Source: DAIPKP01 sp964545875
Lineage (GTDB): Bacteria > Synergistota > Synergistia > Synergistales > Aminiphilaceae
Assembly: GCA_964545875.1 (NCBI GenBank)
Contig: CAZJHH010000001.1
Span: 513,466 to 577,465 of the forward strand
DNA length: 64,000 bases
Reading direction: 5' to 3'
Position numbers and translations under genes: made by a program. Shown piece by piece: positions 26,544 to 33,723 of the stretch (the stretch's first letter is position 1; every line of letters begins with the position of its first letter). A model generated the notes under the pieces. That model worked only from the letters and a program-made list of their open reading frames with translations, was not told the origin of the DNA and made no database searches.

Positions 26544-26939
26544 ATGGCGGATCGCCCGGATGTGTTGATATGTGACGATTCTCTTCTTATTCGAAAACAG
26601 TTGCGGGATATTCTCGAAAAAACCTGTGGCCTCAAAGTGGTAGAGGCGGATAACGGTGTGAATGCAGTGGCCATGTTTCGCGAGCACTGGCCGAAAATCG
26701 TTATCATGGATATCGTCATGCCCGCAAAGACGGGCTTGGAAGCACTCAAGGAGATTGTCGAGATCGGGGGAGATCGACGTGCCAAGATTATTATAGCGTC
26801 TTCCGCAGGAACCGAGGAAAACATCAAAGAGGCTATCTTTGCAGGGGCGTACGACTTCGTTCAAAAGCCTATCCGCCGGGAGAGAATCGTCTCCCTGGTG
26901 ATGGATATACTGGACAACGAAGAAAGGACGGACCTCTGA
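26544..26939 (+). CDS. CheY-like single-domain response regulator
   Basis: A 131-residue receiver domain with nothing attached. It has the acidic pair in LICDDS, phosphoacceptor Asp in KIVIMDIVMP, the Thr/Ser switch in IIIASSAG, and Lys in DFVQKPI. It should shuttle a phosphoryl signal to the flagellar motor or another output. Ribosome site GAGAGGAGGGG precedes ATG 26544. Its stop overlaps the start of the next gene (TGATG), which encodes a CheX-like protein, so the two probably act together. No histidine kinase lies beside it. Confidence 0.92.
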   Translation: MADRPDVLICDDSLLIRKQLRDILEKTCGLKVVEADNGVNAVAMFREHWPKIVIMDIVMPAKTGLEALKEIVEIGGDRRAKIIIASSAGTEENIKEAIFAGAYDFVQKPIRRERIVSLVMDILDNEERTDL

Positions 26940-27868
26940 TGTTTATGGGGTTGTTCGGGGAATTTCTCCTCCAGAAGGGATATATCAACTCGAAACAGCT
27001 TCGCCTTGCTTACGGAGCAGTGGATCATGTGAGGCCAAAACTCGGAACCCTGGCCATGAACGAGGGATATATGACTTCGGATCAGGTGGAGACGGTACAC
27101 GCCATGCAGGTGCACGAAGACCGGCGTTTCGGAGATATTGCCACGGAGATGGGATATCTCGCTCAGGAACAACTCGAATCGTTGCTTTCCGTTCAAAAAC
27201 AGGGACATGCCGTGCTTGGTCAGGCTCTTATGGATCAGAAAATCCTCACCATGAAAGATTTTAACGAAGCCATCGAAAAATACAAGAAGGAATATAACCT
27301 CGGGGGAGATGTCTTCGAAGCCCTTACCAAGGATGATGTGGATGTGACGGTGCGTTTCTGCCTTCAGGGAAAACGTATTCTGGAGCACGAGCTGCTTACG
27401 GATTACGTATCCCTTTTTGCAAGGAGCATGATACGTTTCGTGGATCGTTTCGTGGTTCTTTGTCCGGCCTTTCCCGAAGAGGATGATCTCGCCTCGGAAT
27501 ACCTCGCCCTCCAGCTCGTTACGCAACGGGATAAGAAGTCCATGCTTACCGCCATATCCGGAAATGCCCTCTCTCTGGCTGCCTTGGGCAGAGCCTTTTC
27601 CGGAGAGGATATCACCTCTCTGGATGCTCTTGGCAAGGCGGCTACCGAGGAGTTTCTCAACCTCGTGAACGGTCTTTTTGCGGTGAACATGTCCGATTAC
27701 GGCAAAAGCTTCATGATGCACCCCCCCCTGGGAGTCTCGGCGTCGGTTCTCGAAGGTCTTGAGAAGGAACTCTTCGCGGTGCTCTTCCGTTTTGGAGATT
27801 TCTCCATGAAGCTCTTGGTGATGGAGGGAGTTTCTCCGGTGCTGGAGAAGCGGCTTCTGGAAGAGTAA
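26939..27868 (+). CDS. Protein with MshEN-like repeats and a CheX/CheC-like phosphatase domain
   Basis: A 309-residue protein. Residues ~1-125 contain three copies of a ~40-residue helical motif, (L)GxxLxxxGYxxxxQLxxA, similar to the N-terminal domain of GspE/MshE-type proteins, which in some cases binds c-di-GMP. Residues ~130-305 resemble the CheC/CheX/FliY phosphatase family: the helix TEEFLNLVNGLFA carries the E-x-x-N active-site motif, with prolines about 21 residues later (MHPPLG). CheX-type enzymes dephosphorylate CheY-P. Coupling to the upstream CheY by overlapping codons supports this. The c-di-GMP link is speculative. Confidence 0.72.
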   Translation: MFMGLFGEFLLQKGYINSKQLRLAYGAVDHVRPKLGTLAMNEGYMTSDQVETVHAMQVHEDRRFGDIATEMGYLAQEQLESLLSVQKQGHAVLGQALMDQKILTMKDFNEAIEKYKKEYNLGGDVFEALTKDDVDVTVRFCLQGKRILEHELLTDYVSLFARSMIRFVDRFVVLCPAFPEEDDLASEYLALQLVTQRDKKSMLTAISGNALSLAALGRAFSGEDITSLDALGKAATEEFLNLVNGLFAVNMSDYGKSFMMHPPLGVSASVLEGLEKELFAVLFRFGDFSMKLLVMEGVSPVLEKRLLEE

Positions 27869-27916
27869 TTTGTTTGGAAGATTTTTCTCCTTCAATAAAG
27901 AAGAAGAGAAGATGAT

Positions 27917-27962
27917 AAAGACCCCGGGAGGTTTCTCCAAAAGAAACCTCCCGGGGTCTTTA
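27917..27962. terminator. Bidirectional terminator, CheX-like gene / nucleobase permease
   Basis: A 20-base stem, AAAGACCCCGGGAGGTTTCT (27917-27936) with its complement at 27942-27961, loop of 5. Flanked by A and T residues between convergent genes. Confidence 0.9.
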
Positions 27963-27990
27963 TGATGGTGCACGCGCAGTTTTACTTTTT

Positions 27991-29376
27991 TTATAGAGAG
28001 ATCTTCTGAGGGGCGATTCCCCGCTCTTCCGGAGTACCCGGAATCAGGGTGTCCCAGAAAGCCGCACAGATCCCCGCCACTGCCATGGGAGTTTTCAAAA
28101 GCGCCCAGAGGATCTGGCCGGGAACAGAGAGGGCGAAGAAGGCTTCCTTTTGCTCGCTCACCCATCCAGGAAGCCCCAAGGCCATGAGGAAGGCGAAGCC
28201 CACGATGAGCACGTTTCTCTGGCTTCCCATGTCTGCCCGCATGAGCACCTGGATGCCCAGGGCGCCGATGGTGCCGAAGAGGGCGATGTAGGCGCCTCCG
28301 ATGACCGGGCTGGGTACCGTGGCGATGAGAGCTCCAAGTTTGCCCACCATGCTCATTACGATGAGGAGCATGGCTCCGGTGCGCACCACCCAGCGGGAGG
28401 CCACTCCGGTGAGGGTGATGAGGCCGATATTTTCCGTATAGGATGTCGTGGCGGGAGCACCGAGAAATCCTGCGATGGCACAGTTCAGCCCCTCTGCACC
28501 GATGCCCCGGCTGATGGTTTCCTCCGAGGGATCCGGGAGTCCCGCAGCGTAGGAACAGGAGTGGTAGTCACCGATGGATTCGATCATCACCGCAAAAAAT
28601 CCTGCCGCGATGGCTCCCAGAGAGACTACGCTGATCTTGGGCATTCCCCAGGGGATCAGGCCGGTGAAGCGAAACCAGGGAGCCTCATGCACAGCTCCCA
28701 TGGAGACGAAGCAGGGGTGGCCCTCGCTGAAAAAGCCCGTAAGGGATCCTCCCAGGCAGAGCAGGTAGGCCAGTACCACCGAAGCGAGGATGGAGAAGAT
28801 CCGGCAATACTTGTTTTTGCTGATGAGGCCGAAAAAGAAGATCCCTACCACCACCAGAAGCGAGATGGGCCAGTATTGGGCGGCATTGAATTTTACCGCC
28901 GTGTCGTAGAGGGAAAAGCCGATGGCCATGATGGTGGGACCGATTACCACGGGGGTGATGAATTTCCGGATTTTTCCCACCAGCTTGCTGTAGCCCAGGA
29001 AAGAGAGCACCACGCCGCCTGCCACGAGACCCCCTCCCACATACTGCATGATTACGTTGGGGCCCAGGGCCTCGTAAATGCCGATGATGGTCATGATGGG
29101 GGGAATGAAGCTAAAGCTGGATCCCTGGACGATGGGAAGTCCCGATCCGAGTTTCGGGTGGGTCTGAATGAGGGTGGCAATTCCCATGGCAAGATAGACG
29201 CAGGAGATAAAAAAGCCCATCTGGGCGGTATTCATGCCCATAGCGGGGCCCAGGATGAGGGGAACCAGGGTGGTGGCTCCGAAAAGGGTAAGTACGTGCT
29301 GGGCCCCTGCAAGAAGCAGAATGGGAAGAGGAGGAACCGCATCCACGCCGTAAACAAGCCGCTTTTGTTCGCTCAA
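27991..29376 (-). CDS. Uracil/xanthine-type permease (NCS2 family)
   Basis: A 461-residue, ~14-helix nucleobase:cation symporter. Family signatures are LLLAGAQHVLTLFGATTLVPLILG, PIVQGSSFSFIPP, FFAVMIESIGDYHS (the substrate-binding glutamate helix) and TTSYTENIGLITLTGVASR. It imports uracil or a purine base; the exact base cannot be told. I use TTG 29376, since GGAGGT is well spaced from it and lies directly against the upstream GTG 29385. A strong hairpin in its 5' leader (29429-29451) could be regulatory. Confidence 0.88.
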   Translation of the reverse strand: MSEQKRLVYGVDAVPPLPILLLAGAQHVLTLFGATTLVPLILGPAMGMNTAQMGFFISCVYLAMGIATLIQTHPKLGSGLPIVQGSSFSFIPPIMTIIGIYEALGPNVIMQYVGGGLVAGGVVLSFLGYSKLVGKIRKFITPVVIGPTIMAIGFSLYDTAVKFNAAQYWPISLLVVVGIFFFGLISKNKYCRIFSILASVVLAYLLCLGGSLTGFFSEGHPCFVSMGAVHEAPWFRFTGLIPWGMPKISVVSLGAIAAGFFAVMIESIGDYHSCSYAAGLPDPSEETISRGIGAEGLNCAIAGFLGAPATTSYTENIGLITLTGVASRWVVRTGAMLLIVMSMVGKLGALIATVPSPVIGGAYIALFGTIGALGIQVLMRADMGSQRNVLIVGFAFLMALGLPGWVSEQKEAFFALSVPGQILWALLKTPMAVAGICAAFWDTLIPGTPEERGIAPQKISL

Positions 29377-29428
29377 AGGGAACACCTCCGAATAGATATG
29401 GAAAAACGGTACTGCCGTAGCGCTGTTT

Positions 29429-29451
29429 CCTTCCGGAGGATCTCCGGAAGG
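29429..29451 (-). promoter_or_regulatory. Leader hairpin upstream of the nucleobase permease
   Basis: CCTTCCGGAG (29429-29438) and CTCCGGAAGG (29442-29451) form a perfect 10-base stem with a 3-base loop, about 55 bases before the start. It is not followed by a T-run. I do not recognise a known riboswitch class. Confidence 0.4.
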
Positions 29452-29523
29452 AGTCTCGGGAGAATCGACACCTTCCTTTCAGGTAAAGATATGGAAAAAT
29501 CCTGAAAAGCCGGAGGGTTTCCG

Positions 29524-29565
29524 AAAAATCCCTTTTCCAGGAGAAGGCTCCTCCGGAAAAGGGGA
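29524..29565 (-). terminator. Terminator after the HNH-like gene
   Basis: On the minus strand a GC-rich stem (29548-29565 with 29529-29543) ends in a run of five T, about 25 bases after the stop at 29591. Confidence 0.8.
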
Positions 29566-29590
29566 AAATACCAAGGTTACCAAGGAAGTT

Positions 29591-29971
29591 TTAGAAAAGG
29601 TGGTTTTCGTGATGATGTTTGCCCCACCAGAATCCAGGGTTTTGCCGGGCCTCTTCGGCGATGCGCTCAAGGATTTCTCGCAGTTCCGCCACGGTGGTTT
29701 CCTCCGGAACATCCAGAAGGGCCTGTACCACCACGGGGGCCGGGGGGAGGCGATGCCACGCATCGCAGGAAATCGAGTCCTCCATCAGAAAGAGATATTC
29801 CCGGTAGCAGTGGGGGCAGAGAACCGCCGCATTATCCAGAGTGTCTTCCCCCCCTTTGGCGGGGGCGATTTTGTAGTATACACGCAATCCCTTGAAGGTG
29901 CCACATTTCTCGCAGCGCCGCTCTGCCCGGTCAAGAGATTCCTTGCGCAGTTTTAGGTTTCGCACTTCCAT
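29591..29971 (-). CDS. HNH-like zinc-binding protein with degenerate active site
   Basis: A 126-residue protein. Two CxxC pairs, CEKCG and CPHCY, about 33 residues apart frame an HNH-like ββα metal fold (LRVYYKIAPAKGGEDTLDNAAVLCPHC). In active HNH endonucleases the region before the turn reads (V/D)HHI; here the histidines are replaced by YYKI, so nuclease activity looks lost. The C-terminal 60 residues are helical and end in a His-rich tail (GKHHHENHLF). ATG 29971 fits GGAGGA at 29978-29983; longer versions would start inside or before that ribosome site. Function is not known. It may be a zinc-ribbon DNA- or RNA-binding protein. Confidence 0.65.
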   Translation of the reverse strand: MEVRNLKLRKESLDRAERRCEKCGTFKGLRVYYKIAPAKGGEDTLDNAAVLCPHCYREYLFLMEDSISCDAWHRLPPAPVVVQALLDVPEETTVAELREILERIAEEARQNPGFWWGKHHHENHLF

Positions 29972-30062
29972 ATACATTCCTCCGGTAGCCCTGGTTTTGT
30001 CCCCCCGTATCCATCGTCGAAGCCCTTTGCCCCGGGAGCGTCCCGCTCCGCCGTATTCGAGT

Positions 30063-31448
30063 TTACCCTGCGAGCTCATGCATGGCCGCTGCGGTGATCC
30101 GTATGCTTTCCATGAGGCGGGAAATCGGGCTGCATTCGTTCGCCTGGTGAATTACATGAGGATCCCCGGGAAAAGTCGGCCCGAAGGCCACGATGTTCGG
30201 CATGGATTTGGCATAGGTGCCTCCGCCGATGGCAAGAAGCGTGGCTTTTTGGCCGGTCTCCCTCTCGTACACTCTCTGGAGGGTGTGCACCAATTCGGAG
30301 TCCGCCGCCACGTGTACGGGGGAGCCCTGTTTGACAGTTTTCGTGGAAAATCCCAGGGGGGTCAGGGATTTCTGCATTCCCGCCACGATGGAGAGGGGGT
30401 CTGCACCGATGGGATGACGAATGTCGAAGGTGAGCGTTATAACAGAGTTTTTCCAGGAAAGGAGCCCCAGATTGCAGGTGAGTTCCCCCGAAAGATCGTC
30501 CCGGGTAGCAATTCCCAGTTTATCTCCCCGGGTGTCGTCTTCCAGAAGATTTGCCACGTTTTTGAAGAGCTTGAAGAGGGGATCTTTTTCCTCCAGGGTT
30601 CCCAGAAGGGAAAAAAGCCGGACCACCGCATTTTCTCCAAGCTCCGGAGTGCTGCCATGGGCGGATTTTCCCTTGGTGGTAAGACTCAGGGTGTTGCCCC
30701 TCTGCTCCGCTCGAAGGCGCCAGGATCGTTCCGCCCCGAGGGTTCCCAGGGAGGCGTCCATGTCCCGGAGATGATCCGGAAGAACGATTCTGAGAGAGGC
30801 CTCTTCGGGAACGGCGTTGACTACGGTTCCTCCCTGGAGTTCCAGGATTTCCACCCGGGAATTTTCCGGAAAGGGTATGGAGGCTTCAATTCCCAGGCTT
30901 CCCTTTTCTACGTTGATAATGGGGTATTCCGCGTCCGGAGTGAAGCCCATGACGGGGTGTTCTTCATGTTTTGCGTAGTAGGCGGCACCCTTCATGCCGC
31001 TTTCCTCGTTGGTGCCGAAGATGATGCGGATTCTCCGGCGCAGGGAAAGCCCCAGATCCTTGATGGCTTTGAGTCCCCAGAGGGCTCCGATGATGGGGCC
31101 CTTGTTGTCCAGCACTCCTCGGCCATAGAGAATGCCGTGATGAATCTCTCCGCCGTAGGGAGGATACGTCCATCCCTCTCCTTCGGGAACCACATCCAGG
31201 TGGCCTAGTACGGCGATCATCTCGTCTCCTTCGCCGTATTCCGCGTATCCTATCATGCCGTCCAGATTCACCGCACGGAAACCCATGGATCGTGCGGTTT
31301 CCAGGGCGTGCTCCAAGGCACTTGCAACACCTTCGCCGAAGGGTTTCCCCGGCTGTGGAGTGCCCTCTACGCTGGGAATTCGGATGGATTCCTGGAGGGA
31401 TTGTATAATTTGTGGTTCCAGGGACTGTACATATTCGCCGAGATTCAT
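30063..31448 (-). CDS. pepV: M20-family dipeptidase (PepV type)
   Basis: A 461-residue metallopeptidase. Di-zinc ligands are visible in order: His-Asp in LGHLDVVPEG, Asp in YGRGVLDNKGP, Glu-Glu in GTNEESGMKG, Asp in TPDAEYP, and His near the C-terminus in DPHVIHQANE. The insertion (lid) domain is present. PepV enzymes cleave a broad range of dipeptides, including beta-Ala dipeptides, in the cytoplasm. This suits a peptide-fermenting organism. It overlaps the upstream ATC-hydrolase-like gene by ATGA, so the two are co-translated. Confidence 0.93.
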   Translation of the reverse strand: MNLGEYVQSLEPQIIQSLQESIRIPSVEGTPQPGKPFGEGVASALEHALETARSMGFRAVNLDGMIGYAEYGEGDEMIAVLGHLDVVPEGEGWTYPPYGGEIHHGILYGRGVLDNKGPIIGALWGLKAIKDLGLSLRRRIRIIFGTNEESGMKGAAYYAKHEEHPVMGFTPDAEYPIINVEKGSLGIEASIPFPENSRVEILELQGGTVVNAVPEEASLRIVLPDHLRDMDASLGTLGAERSWRLRAEQRGNTLSLTTKGKSAHGSTPELGENAVVRLFSLLGTLEEKDPLFKLFKNVANLLEDDTRGDKLGIATRDDLSGELTCNLGLLSWKNSVITLTFDIRHPIGADPLSIVAGMQKSLTPLGFSTKTVKQGSPVHVAADSELVHTLQRVYERETGQKATLLAIGGGTYAKSMPNIVAFGPTFPGDPHVIHQANECSPISRLMESIRITAAAMHELAG

Positions 31449-31966
31449 TCGTTCGTATCCTCCTCTTTATATGGTGGGGGAAATCGGTAGTCGAAATCGC
31501 AGAAGCCGTGTCCTTCCATAAGAGTGTGGGGGCGGAAGAGCCGTGCTTGAGGGTTGAATCCTTCGAGAAAGGCGAAATCTCTCTGGCAGGAGAGAATAAA
31601 GCCCCATTCTGCCAATCCCAGGCCTTGGTACATTTCCGCAAAGGCGCATCGCGAAACCCTGAAGGCAAGCCGCTGGGGGGATTCTTCGATCATGCTGTAT
31701 TCCAGGCTGTCTCCGCGGTTCCATCCTGCCACTACCTTTTGCAAGGTTTCACATCCGTTGGAAGGGGCGTTTTTTCGGAGATGAGAGCCCTGGTTGCGCG
31801 CTTCCTCCAGAATGGCTCGGGATATGGTTTGCCGCACGTTTTCCTCTCCGAAGTCCCTGCACAGGTGGGGGAGGAGTGCCTGAAAATAGAGGGCTTCGAT
31901 CTCTCTCCGGAGAATGAGGGGTACCGAGGAAACCGGGGGGAGCTCCATCTTTAGGTGTTTTGCCAT
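31445..31966 (-). CDS. L-2-amino-thiazoline-4-carboxylate hydrolase-like protein
   Basis: A 173-residue protein matching my recollection of the ATC hydrolase family (PF14196). Conserved features are an N-terminal helical half (LRREIEALYFQALLPHLCRDFG), a central RVSRCAFAEMYQGLGLAEWG with a candidate catalytic Cys and Glu, and the closing GFCDFDYRF. Characterised members ring-open ATC to cysteine derivatives, but most family members are untested. ATG 31966 follows AAGGAGGT; the upstream extension is not supported. It overlaps pepV by four bases, which suggests a shared role in peptide or sulfur amino-acid breakdown. Confidence 0.75.
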   Translation of the reverse strand: MAKHLKMELPPVSSVPLILRREIEALYFQALLPHLCRDFGEENVRQTISRAILEEARNQGSHLRKNAPSNGCETLQKVVAGWNRGDSLEYSMIEESPQRLAFRVSRCAFAEMYQGLGLAEWGFILSCQRDFAFLEGFNPQARLFRPHTLMEGHGFCDFDYRFPPPYKEEDTNE

Positions 31967-32145
31967 GGGAGAACCTCCTTTCACAAAATATATTGTAACA
32001 TCCTCCGGGATTTCGGGAATACGGGGAATCCTTCTTTTTGCGTTATTCCTCAAATTGCTCGAAGTGTCCGGACAAGAACTCTTGAGTCTTTGGGCGTTCC
32101 ATGGAATACTGAGGGCGGCATTTTGCCGCGAAAGGGGTGTCTCGT

Positions 32146-32514
32146 ATGTCGCAATATCTTCGAATAGATCGAGAAAAACTCCTCCAAAGCATATTCCAGG
32201 ACGAGGAAATTCTCAAGGAAATTTGTCAAGCTTTTCGGGATGATGCGCTCCGGCTCCAAAAGGTTCTGGCTGCCGCCGAGGCGGAAGGATCTTTTCCGGA
32301 GGCTGGAGAAGCCATGCATGCTCTCAAGGGAGTCCTTGGTTCCGTCATGGCTTTTCGGGAATCTCGGGAGGCGGAGTTTTTGGAAAAACGTTTTGAAAAT
32401 CCTCAAGAGGGGGATGGCGATAATTTGTGGAAACGCGGAAAGAACCTTTTCGAAGAACTTCCGGAGATTCAGGAAGAGCTTCGGCTGCTTCTGGAGGAGA
32501 TCCGAAGAGAATGA
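32146..32514 (+). CDS. Hpt (histidine phosphotransfer) domain protein
   Basis: A 122-residue, all-helical protein. The motif AGEAMHALKGVLGSVMAF matches the Hpt signature (HxLKG), whose histidine accepts a phosphoryl group in multistep phosphorelays. The rest is amphipathic helix with many Glu residues. ATG 32146 is 8 bases after AAAGGGG; the GTG at 32137 lies inside the ribosome site. No hybrid kinase is adjacent. The CheY-like protein at 26544 is the nearest receiver, but the partnership is guesswork. Confidence 0.78.
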   Translation: MSQYLRIDREKLLQSIFQDEEILKEICQAFRDDALRLQKVLAAAEAEGSFPEAGEAMHALKGVLGSVMAFRESREAEFLEKRFENPQEGDGDNLWKRGKNLFEELPEIQEELRLLLEEIRRE

Positions 32515-32662
32515 CCCTTCTCTTGTCCGTTACAGTGAAGTAACAGTTCGGTTTTTATCCTTTCGGAAACCTTCTTTTCTGCGGTACAATCCGAGAGTTT
32601 AGGGAAAAACGCCCTGAAAACGCGGAGCGGCTTTTTTAATAAAATATTGAGGTGATGTGTCG

Positions 32663-33661
32663 GTGTCGGGACAGGTTCTTTTTTCCAGGGCTTTTCGAAA
32701 ATCTTTCGGCGTTTTTTGGGGAATCTGTGTTCTTTTTTGGGGAGCCGTTGCGGCTTTTGGGGGCGATGCGGCTTCAGTGATGGAGGGTGTGAAGGGGTGC
32801 GCTCTGGTGATGGATCTCGAAACCGGGGAAATCGTGGACGGCTATAACGTATCCCGGGCCCTCTCCTTCGAGTACCCTTCCAGTAGCGTGCTGAAGCCCA
32901 TTGTGGCTTTCGGAGCCTTGCGTTATGGTTTGATGGCCTCCAAGGAAGAGATCGAAGGGCCCCGAAAAGAGCTTCTCGAAGAATACGGCAACCAACTCCT
33001 CTCGTACATGCGGGTGGATAGGGGAGCGTTGACTCTGGATAGGGCCATGGCTCTGAGTGATAACGTTTATTTCTACGCCCTGGGTTTCCGTATGGGAGAG
33101 GACGTGGTGCGAACGCTTTACCAATCCTTCAATCTGGGAAAGCCCACGGGGCTGGATCCTAAAACGGAGAAGCCGGGATTTCTTCCGGAAGAGCTTTCGG
33201 GAGCCGAGGCTTTGCATTTTCTCGGATGGGGAGGAAAAAGCACTCGGCTTACGGCGGCCCAGATGATGGTCATCATGGCGAGTTTCGGCAACGGAGGAGA
33301 ACAGCTTCGCCCCTTTTTCCCCAACTCCGGAAAGACGAAAAAGGTGGTGGCCCGCATCAAGGCCCCCGAGGAGTTCGATTTGGTACGGCACTCTCTGCGG
33401 AGCGTGGTGCTTGAGGGAACCGGAAAAGATGCCAACATTCCGGGGTGTGACGTGTACGGAAAGACGGGATCCATCAATATTCCCGGTAGCAACGTTCCCA
33501 TGGGAGTCTTTGCGGGATTTACCAGGGGACTGGAGCGGGATGTGGCTTTCGTGGTGGTGGTGGAGGGATCCTACTCCTCCCGGGCGGTACGCCTGGCGGG
33601 CAGTCTTTTGGAGAGCCTTCAGAAGGTTGTCCGGGAAAATTCCGCCTCCGAAGGAGCCTGA
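32663..33661 (+). CDS. Single-domain penicillin-binding transpeptidase-like protein
   Basis: A 332-residue protein with an N-terminal membrane segment or signal peptide (FWGICVLFWGAVAAFGG), then a transpeptidase domain directly. All three active-site motifs are present: SVLK (SxxK, near residue 75), SDN (SxN, near 130) and KTGS (near 268). Length is much shorter than class B PBPs, since there is no pedestal/dimerisation domain. It could be a D,D-transpeptidase, a carboxypeptidase or a sensor of the PBP/beta-lactamase fold. GTG 32663 fits GAGGTG at 32649-32654. It lies 62 bases before ppk1 and may start that operon. Confidence 0.85.
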   Translation: MSGQVLFSRAFRKSFGVFWGICVLFWGAVAAFGGDAASVMEGVKGCALVMDLETGEIVDGYNVSRALSFEYPSSSVLKPIVAFGALRYGLMASKEEIEGPRKELLEEYGNQLLSYMRVDRGALTLDRAMALSDNVYFYALGFRMGEDVVRTLYQSFNLGKPTGLDPKTEKPGFLPEELSGAEALHFLGWGGKSTRLTAAQMMVIMASFGNGGEQLRPFFPNSGKTKKVVARIKAPEEFDLVRHSLRSVVLEGTGKDANIPGCDVYGKTGSINIPGSNVPMGVFAGFTRGLERDVAFVVVVEGSYSSRAVRLAGSLLESLQKVVRENSASEGA

Positions 33662-33723
33662 AGAAGCGGAAAAACTCTTGTGAGAGAAGTGCTCGGAGTG
33701 TTCAAGGAAGGATTGTGGAAAAG

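Noticed and set aside
29866..29886. Second match to the GTAGTATAC operator-like core seen at 43277
   Set aside because: It lies within the coding part of the HNH-like gene, where it encodes the YY segment, and the right half of the palindrome is missing.
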